Shown: in pieces, positions 1 to 12,396 of the stretch | How the letters are laid out: every line of letters begins with the position of its first letter | Position numbering within the stretch: position 1 is the stretch's first letter | From: Lanius collurio | Lineage: Eukaryota > Chordata > Aves > Passeriformes > Laniidae | NCBI GenBank assembly: GCA_020086605.1 | Contig: JACBWW010000004.1 | Location: forward strand, 27,033,916-27,097,915 | Reading direction: 5' to 3' | Length of the DNA: 64,000 bases | Position numbers and translations under genes: made by a program | The notes under the pieces: model-generated | Seen by the model: only the letters and a program-made list of their open reading frames with translations | Told to the model about the DNA's origin: nothing | Database searches by the model: none

Positions 1-3000
1 GTGTTGTAGACAGACAGTCCCCCAGACAGGTCCAGTTCCTGTTCTGCCTAACTACAAAATGGAAAGAGTATTTTACACTCAAGCAAAAAGACCAAGAAGA
101 ATAAGTAGTCATTAAGTATGGCAGTCAGCACTGTGGAACCATCTCTGAAATGTCTTTGAGGATGTGTCATTATAATTATTCTGTGAAATGTAGGGTGGAA
201 AATATTGTTATTCCAAGGGTTGTCTCTAGAGGACTATATGTCTGAAGACATGACCTTGCTACCTGATCAAATCCTGGTCAAGACATTCTTGAATTTTGGG
301 TGAATGTAGCTGAAACAGTTTCTGAACTATATCGAATTAGAAAGACATCCATTTGCTGAATGAAAGGAGCAAAAAGGGAGGGCATTAAGTGTTTCTATCC
401 CTTCTGAGGTGGTCTGTGCATGCTTCAAACAGTAAATTGGCACCAGGAAAGGACTTTTCAAACCTTGCCTTTTAAGACATATTTACCATGCCAATGTTAA
501 ACACAATGTAGAATTTGGAAAGATGTGAAAAAAGCCCTATGATACAGTTGCTGTATTACAACACCGAGTTTCTAAAACACAGCAGTATGTTTTTTCTGTG
601 GCGCGGCTAGCCAAGCCTCTCACTGCCAGGTTTCCATGATCTTCTGGGGTAAAATGGCAATCATTTAAGAGAGAGTCCTCAATTCTGTAACTAATAAGGA
701 CCCACAGAACTCAGAGGGAGGGTAGAGCTACAAAATTCACCTGTGGAGAAAAATGGGGAAACTTCTGTACACTCCAGCTTATAGAGCAAACCTACTAAAC
801 TGGCTCTTTGTTTGGTTTTGACACAGTGCCTACCAGCATAGCAGTACAGCCTGAAGGAATGTTTTTGCTATCATATGCATAAAAAAATCCAACCAAAAGT
901 GCAATGAATGCATGCAATTTATACATAATACACACATTTGTATATGTATGACGGTATATCCTATTTTTGTGACATGAATGCATACATGTGTGCTAGAATA
1001 TGTGCAATTTTGATTTTCTGTTTCTGAAAAAAAGCCAATGTGGGGGAATTTTATTAACAGATGTTAACATGTGGACCTCTCAGATGCTTTATGCAATTGT
1101 TTGACTTCATTTGTACTCAATGTGACATTCAGAATATAGGAATCATAGCTCTTTACCACATATACATGTAGATATATTGAGCTTTCTAGGACAATATTCC
1201 CTTTTTTTAAATTTGAAAATTTCATTCTGCCTACTTATTTTGTTCAGTTTAATGTCACAAGACTGTGTGATAATGATCAGGAGGTCTGAGTGTTAGGATC
1301 TTATTTGTTCTAACATTCATTAAACACTTAATTTGTTCCTTCCATTTTCCCTAACTGAAAATTTTAGCTGTTCTGTTAGAAAAGTGTAAGGAGAAATGGT
1401 AGCACTCAGATGAAAAATGAGTTCTGAACAATTTGCTCCATGAATCAGATGAATGGTATGAGGGATAATCAGGAGCCAGTACCAGCAGAAGCAATAGGAA
1501 CCTTTACTGGACTTTAAGATGCACAATATGTCTGGGAAAAGCCTGATATTGTTGCACTCTTTCTGTTAATTATACTTGAATTGCCCCATTTTGCCTTGAT
1601 ACTTTTCCTGCTCACTGATTTTACAGAAGGAGTAAAACCTTAATGTGGCATCAAAAACTAATTGAGAACTACATGGACTGTTTGGTTATAACCAAGCTAC
1701 ACAGACAATAAACATGTTCATTCATCTGTGAATCACTGCAACTGGTGAGCTACTTTGAACATTACAGATCAAAAATCCTGGGAAAAAGGAGTGAGAGCTG
1801 CTATGGAAAACATCATTTAACAACCAGGCAATGCAAGAAATAAGAAAGTATCACTCTTTGCAGTATAGCTTAATGGAAGAACATATTTGATTGTACCAAT
1901 TGATGGATAACTCCTCCTTCTTACCAGTTTTCCATCTCTACACAATCCATAAAACCGGACCATTGTGTTATGATGCAAATTTTTGCATGTTTATATTTTT
2001 CAGTTACAAAATATAGAATTCTACTTATCATTATGTTCCTGTAATAGTTTTCTTAAAAATTTTAATATTCTGACCTAAGAATGTCTGACTTTTCCTAAAC
2101 TTAAAACTTAGCAAAATGTAAGTGAGAGGTTTTAGTCCCGATGCATTGCCCAAAACCAGGAAACATTTTTCCAATTTGAATGAGTGAAGTCAAAAGTAAT
2201 TCTTCTCTAGTAAATCAGTCTAACTCTGTTTCTGAGATGTGAAGGGCTGATTCACGATGAGAAATCTTTGTATTTCAGTGAATAAATGGCAGGAAACTGA
2301 TGATAAGTCTGAAAGTATGAGGCATACTCTCAGAGTGTATCATTGAGAATGATGGAGAAGAGGCATCCATAAAATCATAGATGCCAAAGGAAGAAATGCT
2401 GGCAAATAACTGAGAACCAAACTACTCTCATTTATAGCTGAAAAAATTGGTTACACTTTTGGGTCCTTCCTATCATGGAGGCAACAAGTCCCCTTGCAGA
2501 CATGACCTAGTAAAACAGAAGATCTCTCCCTTGTGGCTTAAAAAAAATCCAAGGAATGTTTGGTAGCGGCACAGCATTTAATTTTTGTTTGCCTTAAAAA
2601 TTCCAGTTCTGGTCATTGCATTTAGCCCAACTAAATTTCTTACATGTTTTCAATTGGCAAAAGTTATTCTTCACTTCCTTTTTAATTTAATTACAGAATT
2701 TCTCTGTTGTGGAAAACCTATTTGGGAGGGTAAAAAGTGGCAGTATTTCAGGTGAAGCTGAATTTCATCACTTCAAAATACTTCTGAATCTTTGTGAATT
2801 ACAGCCTCACATAGACATAGCAATAAAAGAAAAATAAACCAATTTAAAATTAATGTTGACTGCATTTTGAGTGCTCAAAAAAGGCCCAAATACAGCTGTC
2901 TTTTTATTATCTAGCAGTTTCTGAGGAACCTATTACATATTTGATTCAATATTCAGTTGTTTTTTTCATTAAGTTCATGGCTGTTAATGGCTTTGGATCA

Positions 3001-3560
3001 TATACCTCAGAATTTTGTTGTGGCTTTATTTTCCTTCATTGACCATTCATTTTCAGAGCCACATTTCCAGCTATGAGTATGGTGGCCACACCTTCGGTAT
3101 TAATACTAAACTTCTCAGTATGACTTTGACAGAATGGCATTTTTAAATTGATGTGAGTAATCTGCAAAATGTATAATGTGCTGAAGTCTATTATCAGCAT
3201 AGACAAAAGCTTTGTTTGAATCCCAAGGTGGGCTTATTGTACTCAGGAGGAGCAGAGAGCTTTGAAGGAATCCAGGACCACACAAACTGATTATCTCCTA
3301 CCCTGCTACACTAATACCAGGCATTTGAAAGGGGACACTGAAACAGCCAGAAACTTTTCGTGTGGTATCATTGTGGGACCTTCTGATTGCTGTCAGGATG
3401 GAGGGTTTAGATTCGCTATGTAGAACTCCACCACTCAAATAAGGAGTGCCTGGTTGAAGTACTAGGATATCATTGCAGTTGTACAGCAGCAGTTGAGGTG
3501 TGAATTCGACAGGCATTTATTGAGAGTCAAAACACTTTCAGGTTCAGCAATTTTTTATTT
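1..3560. other. AT-rich unique sequence, no gene seen
   Basis: I see no recognisable gene, RNA gene or young repeat here. The open frames are 60-72 codons, sit in AT-rich sequence, lack any motif I recognise and are not flanked by convincing splice sites. The stretch is consistent with intergenic or intronic vertebrate DNA. Old, heavily diverged repeats could be present below what can be recognised by eye. Confidence 0.6.
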
Positions 3561-3829
3561 ATTTCCATTTTCTTGCAAAGTAACGTGAGCTGGCTGAGCT
3601 CTCTGATGTCCTGCCTGTCCAGCAGGTTGTGTCACAGACCCATCTCATTCTACAGCTTATTGTCCCACTTCCCCATTTTCCTCATGCTTATCCTTTTTAC
3701 CTTCATCCTTGACAGTTTCATGTGTCTTTTCCACATAAAGCCTCCCCTTTCTGACCAGCTCACACCTACTCCAGCGGTATCCTGGGTGTACAGGTGAGGC
3801 TGCCCTTCCTTATCACTGTGTTTGGCAGT

Positions 3830-4180
3830 TCTGAGGGCACCAGCAGGCCCTGCTGTCCCTGTCCACAGCCCAGGGCCCTGTGTCAGCCCATCCATCACTC
3901 ATCAGACCCTGCCGCAACGATGCCACAGCAGGGCCGGTCCCCAGCTCCCCATGGTGCTGTTCTGCCTGGCTGTGGGCCCCAAGCTGTGCCCATGCACAGC
4001 CCCCCACATCCTGGCATGGCCCCAGAGAGATGCCCTGTGCAAAGGCTGGCTGAAACCACCCTGGACCCAGCCCTGCCTTGGGCCATACCCCAGGGAACCC
4101 AGCACCCCCAGCTCCTGCCCCCATGGAGCTGCTGGGCCCTACTGTGTCCCAGCAGCTCTGATTTCCCCATAGGAGTGTCA
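3830..4180. other. GC-rich patch, unidentified
   Basis: About 350 bases are sharply richer in C and G than the flanks, with many CCC, CCAG and CTG runs but few CpG dinucleotides. Because stop codons are rare in such sequence, frames are open on both strands (up to 147 codons on plus over 3794-4237 and 124 on minus over 3813-4187). The translations are Pro/Cys/Ser-rich and match no family I know. It could be a decayed exon, a fragment of an old repeat or a local GC-biased tract. I do not call a gene. Confidence 0.45.
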
Positions 4181-4239
4181 TCCCCATTTAAAAGGCTAAC
4201 GTTTTTTCAGAGCACAGCTGCTGCACATTCAGTGTAGGC

Positions 4240-7200
4240 AGAGCTTTAAGGAAACATTTTCCAATCACCAACTATCTATTTCAATTTTGTGTACTAATTG
4301 TGCCTTCTGAAATTTTTGTCATTTGGACAAGGTATGTATTTTGAACAGAGTTAGGAATGGGATATCCTGCGTCAAAGCAAGGCAACCCTTCAGTATCTTA
4401 AATAGAAAATGAATTTATCACTTTGGGCATGAAAAGCTTTTTCGATTTTCTCCCCTCACTTGCCCTCAAAAATTGCTGAGCTGTTTTGACTGAAAATTCC
4501 CCAAATAGCTTAAATATCAAATAACTGCATGGAAGGCTTGCAACTATAATTAGAAAAAAAACTGAACTGGAAGTTAGAATTTGGCAAAGTTATAATAAGT
4601 TACAACCAACTGGAAAGGGTCAAAGTAACTGGAAGAATATAGGTGGTGCTCCTTGCCACACCTATAATACATGCAGCTTATTTTTCTTAAGCTAAATTCA
4701 TCCATTGACAAATTTATGAGCTGCTGACTGTTGTGTCTGGGCTTCAGAACCCTTTGAATTAATACAGGAAAGCCTCTTTTACACTGAGCATGAGACTTGT
4801 TTGAAATGCTGGCTGTAACACATTTTCCAAAAATTATTTAAAACAATATAGCCCTATAAACACTGGCTGACTATACTTGGACTTGCCTCTCTCCCTTTTT
4901 CAAAGAGTGTCTCAAATAGTTTGCTAGCATAACCTTACAGTACATATGATGTTCAGAAAAAAATAAATTAAATTATATTTGATGAAAATTAGATAATAAT
5001 TCTTTTCTCCATTGGAAAAAAACCTCTGGGAATTGAAGCCTGAAACTTCAGATTTTCTGAGAGTTACTTTTGCTCTGATGATTCATTGCAGTCACAGAAC
5101 AGAAGTATGGAAATTAATGCTTCCAGTCTCTCTTATTTTCCTCTTATCTCTGGGTAGTATGACTCTGTACTTCCCTTTCTTCTCCAAGTCATGATCCTTG
5201 TTTCCTGAATTGCATCTTGTACAGCCTGCTTTTCTGTGAGTTAGGATAGCTTGAATGTTGGTAGACTGATCATTCATATCTTCCAAGAAGAAGGGATAAA
5301 ATTCTTGGAGTTCAACCAATTAGTCCAAAAGAATAGTGCCCGCTGTTGCTGAAGGGAAGCATCTGTGTACAGGTTGGTCACAGCTATGTTTCATAACTCT
5401 TTATACAGAAGGGCACATATCTATTTAAAATTGACACAGACTCATTCTACCTCTACCTGCCTCACACTCCTTCAAAACCTGAACATAGCCCAACCAGCTT
5501 GTTGCTTGATGCTTGTTGCAGTCTGGTACAGGGCCACAAATGGAAAGAGACATTCTCTTGTGCTATGAACCCATTTAGCCAGAAAAATATCCATATACTG
5601 GTGGGTTTAGGCATAGGTGGTAGACCAGCACTTCTGTAGTTCTCATTTCTTCAGGAAATCTTGTCTCCAAACAATGCACCCAAACTGTGCATTTTTCCAG
5701 TTGACTATGTTCAGTCTGTTTTCAAAAGCTCTTTTACTCCACTAATGGTGTCCAGAATCTGACTGATTTGTCTAAAGGACTGAGAGCTGTAAATAGAGAA
5801 AGGAAAAGGTAAGAGACTGGTAAAGCTAAACTTAAAGGCTAATGAAAGCAATGTGAGAGGGTGTTATGGCCTTCCACAAACACTGAGCAACTGAAGAGGC
5901 AATGGAAGGGATTAGTTGTGCAGCAGAGCAGTTTCGCCTGAGGTATGCCAGATGTCTGAACTGCAGTGGAGGACAAAGAACAACATTCAGAACTCACTGG
6001 GTTATTTGAGAGTATCCTTCAGACTTTGCTGCCTACCCGCTACTTTGTGGAGAGAGGAGCAAATAGGATGGCTTATTCACTTCATGTCATCCTCAGTGTA
6101 ACCCCAAACCAAAGTCTATTATTATTTTTATTATTATCCAAGATGAAAATCCTTCCTCTAGGAGATATTGAAATGTTTCTTTTTTCTTACAAGGAATGCT
6201 GTTAATTACTGTGGTAGAAGCATGCTACTTTGGTGCATTGATTTAGGTACAAAAAAGTTATTCTCCAAGGTCTTGACTTTGGTGGTCTCAGTCTTCTTTC
6301 TGTCTTCATCAAATGTGGCAAATTATATTTTGATAGCATTTGTTAGGAATACATTACACAGGAATAATACTGTACCAGAGAGTCAAGCAAGATCCTCAGA
6401 AAACTTGCTTGAATGGCATAGCTGACGTAAGGGAGCAAAAAACTGGGAGTACTGACTAGTGGAAACAGCACTGCTTTTACAGATGAAATGGAATTAGCTG
6501 ACAATCACTGCTTTAGACAACTTCCCTTTTTTTGGTTAACAGACATAAACTTGCTACTGTATTTTGTTAGTAGTAGTAGGTTATTTTATAAAACAAATGC
6601 CAAAAAAGCAAATACAGAAACAGAAGACAGGCTTGGCCTTTTTGTTGTCATTCAAGCCCTTAAAAATGGGCTGTTCCTGTTTCACTGCAGGAAAAAAGTT
6701 TTAATGTGGTTTTATGACATAAAGCAGAATAACACAGGTGCAGCTTTTATCTGCCCATAAAAGGCCAAAACTATCTTTGCCTTCAACAGGAAACATTCGT
6801 AATGAATTGAGTGATGTGCAGAAGAATTTTTATTTGTATCTTAGGAATGCATAACTAGAAACATTATGAGAAATTCCTTGACAGTTCCTATTTTACTTAG
6901 AAAATATGTTAACAATTTGTGCAGTCTCTTTGTAAAATCTTCCTGGATACTTTGAACAGAAATACACACAGGACCAAATAGTTGTTCTTTTGTATTGCTC
7001 ATGCAGACTGGTTTACTATCACAATTTTATTCATGAGTTTTATGACACTGAATTCTATTTATAATTTTAGCGCAAAATTTTTGAAACATTTGCTCAGAGA
7101 TTTAAAACAGATTAAGAGTTTTTAAGTGAATATCAGTATAAATTCCCAGCATGTAAATGGCTTCCTTTTAGAAATTTTTTCTTTAATATCTCTAGCCATT

Positions 7201-8013
7201 ATGGATTAGTTAAGAATAAAGTTAAAATAAAAAAATTAACCTGCTCTGCATTTTCATTAACAAGGAATATGCAGATATTAATGTATGTAAATTTTGTAGG
7301 ATTCCAAACTTTCTCTTAAAAATCTCTTTCCCTTACTTACAGAGGAAATCACCTGAAAGCTTGTATTCTTCTCCCATTAGAAGAACAGAGACAGAGACAG
7401 ATTCTGATTTAATTGGGAACAAGTCCATCAACATTCGTAAAAATTGGCAGTCAGATGTTTCTTACAAGTCTTATCCTGAAGATGATTTTTTGGTAGTGCT
7501 TTAGCTCTTATTTTTGTTCAGTTTCAGTAATCAATAGAGAAAGACAATTTATTCTATTTGTTCAAATAAATTGTATTCAGAGAAAGGATTCTGCAGCAGT
7601 GAACACTGCTGACATTCCTGTACAAATTCTACAAATTGTGCTGCACCATGATGTGACCCTCCTTGATTCTTTAAGCATTGGTTAGAAAAGAACTATGGTC
7701 TCTTTCCTATGTGGGAAGGTAATTTCTACCCTTCCACACTTATTTTCTTGGGAAGTCTGCTACTATAATTCCTATTGTATTGAAACTATTTTTATGAGTG
7801 ATTACTGAAGATATTTTTTGATTTCTTGCCCAAGAGCTTGTTAGTTAAAGAAATGCTTTTGTTTGGTTGGCTTTTTTAAAATTTCTCCTTCTTCAGTCAT
7901 AGACTCTAGAATATAATAGAAATCATGCTGTTTATTTTCCCTCTGAAATCCATTTCTGACTTCATTAAGCTAGTTTGCTGTCCCTTCATTTCAGTAAAAA
8001 AGAAAAAAGAAAA
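4240..8013. other. AT-rich unique sequence, no gene seen
   Basis: No recognisable gene or repeat. Open frames of 60-90 codons (for example 6488-6760 and 5012-5194, plus strand) have unremarkable composition and no recognised motif. The stretch ends at the first base of a solo LTR. Confidence 0.6.
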
Positions 8014-8804
8014 TGTGGCAGATTGGCCCTAGCTAGATGCCAGGTGCCCACCAAAGTCTATCCCTTCCCTCAACAGCTGCACAGGGGAGAAAAATATAAC
8101 AATACCTTCTGGGCTGAGATAAGGATACTGAGAGATAACTCACCAGTTATTGTCACAGGCAAAACTCAAGCAGGAAAAGAAAAATTTAATTTATTGCCAA
8201 TCAAACAAGAGTAGAGGAATGAGATACTAAAAACCAACATTTCAAACACTCTCCTTCCACACCTTCCCTCCACCCCTCCCTTCTTCCTGGGCTCAACTTC
8301 AATCATAGTCTCTATACTGCCTCCCCTGCAGTGGCACAGAGGGACAGACTATAGGGGTTGAGGTCAGTTCATCCCTCATTGTTTTCCTTCTCACACTCTT
8401 CCCCTGCTCCAGTGTGGAGTCCCTCCCATGGGAGACAATCTTCCATGAACTTCTTAACAGGAGTCCTCCCATGGGGCTTTACATGAGGCTGTAGTTCCTC
8501 AAGAACTGCTCTGGTGTGGATCCCCCACAGGGGCCATGAGTCCAGCCAGAAATCTGCTGCAGCTTGAGCTCCTTTTCCAACAGATTCACAGTTTCTTCCA
8601 CACACCTGTTCCAGCAGACTCCCCTTCTTAAATATGTTATCCCAGAGGCACAAGCACCATTTCTGATGGGCTCAGCAGCAGGTCCATCTTTGAGATGGTT
8701 GGCATTGGCTCTATGTGTCATAGGGGAAGTTTCTAACAGCTTCTCACAGAAACCACCACTGCAGCCCTCCCACTACCAAAACCTTGCCATGCAAACCTGA
8801 TATA
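8014..8804. mobile_element. Solo LTR of an avian endogenous retrovirus
   Basis: The element opens with TGTGGCAGATTGGCCCTAGC and continues with a 'GCCAGGTGCCCACCAAAG' block. It has a 'GGGCTGAGATAAGGA' motif near 8110 and a 'TTAATTTATTGCCAATCAAA' block near 8190. Several 'TCC-A-TGTGG-GTCCCTCCCA'-like segments lie at 8400-8530. It closes with 'CCACTACCAAAACCTTGCCA' and 'GCAAACCTGATATA'. This order matches from memory a high-copy LTR family of neoavian and passerine genomes. No gag, pol or env sequence lies on either side, so it is a solo LTR. The flanks (GAAAA before, GGCAA after) do not form a clean target duplication. Open frames inside (8369-8653 minus, 8564-8800 plus) are not genes. Orientation is uncertain: the minus strand holds an AATAAATTAAA that could be the polyadenylation signal. 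Confidence 0.75.
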
Positions 8805-11800
8805 GGCAATCTAAGTAACCATGAAATGCACCCATCTCTCTCTCCTCTCTATAACCCACACTGAAAGGACGTGAGATCACTCCACAGAAAGCTGCCTAGA
8901 ACAAGCAGGTGGTATGACTGTCATGGTAGTTCCACCAATCATTCTTTTTTGACATAGTCTAGTTCAAGGATATGAAAATTTAAGGTCAGTCATTTGTTGA
9001 CTTTGGCTCTGCACACCTCTGCTGGATGAAGAAAAAGATTGTGGGCAAAATCTTAATAGAGAGCTGCTTTGACAGAATTACATTAGAACAATGTAATGAT
9101 GTGAGGAACAGAACCTTAATTTCTTTTCAGGTGGAAAAGTCTGAAACAGCATAAAAGCAATATGAGGATCCATGTCTTTAAAATTCTAGGAAAATATGTG
9201 TGTACATATGTCTTGGAATATAAAGTAGCTTGGACAGGGGAAGATTAATTATAATGGCAGGAGGAAGGAAAGTTTCACTATAAAATCAAGGAAGGTAAAT
9301 AAAGCATGTAAACTCTGAATAGAAGTGTCATAACTAAAGGTACAAGAAAGGGGGAGAGGAATCAGGATCTTTGCTCTGATTAGAGCCTAAATATATCTGG
9401 ATTAGTGGGAAAACTAGAGCAGAGAAAAGGACACGTGCATGTACACCTATTTTAGATAGTCTTCTGTCTCCACTTCTTTTCAGATTGCTGTGAAGAGTCT
9501 TCCTCTGCTTATTTCTATGTTTTTACATCCTTGAAGAGTTAAAATCTTAAGGTGAACTGTCTGGAGCTCTAAGAGAAAGTGCATTTCCTCTTTGTTACAC
9601 AATCTATGAGCAGGATGGAACCTTGGCCCTCACAAATAGAGAATCCATGTTTCACTCTGGAGCTACCCAGAAACCCTCTAGCTGAACGAGAAATAGATAG
9701 GGTTTTTTAGGATTATGAGACAGTCTGAAGTCATAGATGCCATTTCCCATTGAAAACCCAGGATATTTCTGGGAAACGGCATGTGTCCAGTAAACTTTCT
9801 CTGAAGGGCTTGAAAACTGGAGCTGTTCTCCAAGTGTATGTTCAGAGGCCCCTGCCAAAATCCCGTATCTGGATGTTATTCAAACTTTTCAGGCCCTAAT
9901 GATCCTCTGAGTCAGTAAAGTAGATTCCAACAAAGGAGACTGAGTAATGTCTCTTTCTATCATGAACTTTCTGCCATGGATGTCTGTGCAGATCTGTAAC
10001 TTACCCAGTCATGAAGTGACATATTTGCACTTGAACAGAATAATTGCTTGCTGTTTGTTACTGATACTGCCTGATGTTCACTTTCTTATATGTTTTCTTT
10101 TTTCTAGGGGCATGTAATTTCCTCATTTTTTGTCTAACCACATCATGCATGGTGAGCTTTATTCATGTAATACTGAAAGCTTTCCATATTCATATGGTAG
10201 GGAAAGCTCTCTCTTGTTTTCCTTTATCATTGAAAGTTTCTCTCTGAGTGCATTGAACAGAAAAGTGTTAATGCTTAGAAACAAACTTGTTGGAAAAACA
10301 CAGGATGGTTTAAGCTTGTGCTAGCATAAGTCATTCTCATCTTTCTTGGAAACTTCTTAGGCTTGCTTTCACCCATCACTCTGTTAAACATTGTCAAAAC
10401 CCCATTCATTGGAAATGCAAAATGATTAACAGGGAGAGCTTTATGAAACAAGCACTTTGCACAGTCCTGCAGCAGCCATAGCAGTCTCCAAATTTATTTA
10501 CATGCTTTATTTCAGGATTCAGTAATGGACATCTCAAATATATTTGATTTGTGTCAGTCCTGCCAGAAAATAGACAGAGTGTCATCACAACATGTCATCC
10601 AGGCCTAGAGTTGTATTTTTCTGTTAAGCTGTTGTGACTGGGCTGGTACAAGTCCATACAACTGATATTATTCCCTTACTTGGTTGCCTATTAGTTGTCT
10701 TTCTAATAAAATTAGAACGTACTAAGGGAAACCTTTACAGATACACTAATAAAGTTGCTAAGAATAGGAGAGTTTTGATAACAAATCACTACCAGTTGTT
10801 TATAATGATTATTGTTTTTCATTAATAACCCTGATTCTGAAATCCTCTTATGTTTTAAGTCACTTTGCATTTGGTGGAATTATGATATGCCCCAAGAAAG
10901 ATGATGACCAGACCCAGAATCACATCAGTCTCTTTTTTTTTCCCACTCAAACATTGTAAAACTTCTCTTTAGTAAGGATGTAAGAGCAAGCCTTTATTAT
11001 TTGCATTTCAGAAATGTAAAGGGGATTAATATGATACAGACAGCTTCAAAGTTCACAAAGTTAAGGCTTGCATTGTCTCTTTTGCCCAAGTGCCAGTAAA
11101 ACCAAAGTTTTCCTGAGCTGTATAGTTTGGTCTGCTGTGCTCCTTCACCAGACAGAGCTTGAGTGGCCTGTCGAAATAATTTACAAGACTTCCTGTACTG
11201 TATTTGCTTTGAGCTAAAAGGCAGTGCTTTTGTGGTACTCCAGAACTAAAATCACAAGTAATTCAGTCAAGTTTACAATAATTAACACTTGTCTCTATGA
11301 ATTAAAAGAACTTTGCCGAATTCACTACTGACTTACAATGAACCAAGGCAACGTGAGGCTGGCTACTTGCTGTTGAAGCATGCTCATATACAAATGAAAG
11401 GAGAATTTGGGTTGTGTTCAATAACAGTACTGCATTAAATAGTGAAGCAAAATGGAAATGAAAGGTATTTTTTCCAAAAAAAATTGTATACAACCTTTCC
11501 CCTTGGACAAATGAAGAAAAACCTAGCAGTGCTATCGTCTCAAAATTCTGGTTTTCCAGATTCAGCCTAGATCTGAATCAGTTGGCTGAGCCAGGTAGTA
11601 GCTGGAATTCATGCACTCTGGAGTATAGTGCATGAGAGGTCAGCTTCAGGCCTCTATACCTCTAAGAATATCTAACATATATAAGACTACATCTACTGTT
11701 TAATGTGCTAGAACATAAAATGGCCCTCATGCAGAGTCAGGCAGAAAACCAGCTGTCATTACCACTTTCCACGCAGTCAGGCACAGTAGTGGGCTTTGTA

Positions 11801-12292
11801 TAATACCATGAATGATTTGGCAGGAGCTGCAGATATGACTCCAACTGTAATGTATCTTGGTCTGTTGAGCTGAGCCAGACTGAACTTCATCTCTCTCAAC
11901 CTCCAGTAACATTTCAGTAAATGGTAATTTTCAATAATTACTGAGACTTTGCCAACTATTCTGATGCAGATTGCCTCACATACCATGTAAAAGGCACATT
12001 GGTTGGACTGTGGATTTCTATGGCATGGAATAATTCAACTCATTGATGCATCTGACGGTAACTATTTGTCTGGCCCTACAGAGGAATGTGAAACCCTCTC
12101 ATGCAAACAACTAAGAATTAAATTTTTGGAGTTTTGTCCTAGAGTTAGGAGGCTTTCTTGGGAACAGATTTAAAAGATGGAGAACTAGACTAAAAGAAAA
12201 GAAGAAAAAAGTGGGATTTAAAACAAATTTGAAGTTTTTGGAACTTCTGAGGTTTTCCATTACAAGGGCATCTATTTGTAGTTAACAAATAT
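8805..12292. other. AT-rich unique sequence, no gene seen
   Basis: No recognisable gene or repeat. A short splice-bounded segment at about 10108-10151 (acceptor TTTTTTCTAG, donor ATG|GTGAGC) has one open frame, but it is only 44 bases long and isolated. I treat it as chance. Confidence 0.55.
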
Positions 12293-12396
12293 AATTTTAA
12301 AATTGGATTGTGGGGCTTAATTCATTTGGGTTAAATAATNNNNNNNNNNAATTTTAAAATTGGATTGTGGGGCTTAATTCATTTGGGTTAAATAAT
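12293..12396. repeat. Identical 47-bp direct repeat flanking an assembly gap
   Basis: The 47 bases at 12293-12339 recur exactly at 12350-12396, with only the ten Ns between them. Both begin AATTTTAAAATTGGATTGTG and end GGGTTAAATAAT. A perfect repeat that abuts a fixed-size gap on both sides is the usual sign of two contig ends that overlapped but were not merged. In the real chromosome this stretch probably occurs once. Confidence 0.9.
12340..12349. other. Assembly gap of ten Ns
   Basis: Ten consecutive N characters. Short fixed-length runs like this are commonly written by scaffolders when the estimated gap is small or negative. The duplicated flanks support a negative gap. Confidence 0.98.

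Noticed and set aside
10108..10151. Tiny splice-bounded segment with a strong GTGAGC donor
   Set aside because: It is only 44 bases, has no partner exon and no recognised peptide.
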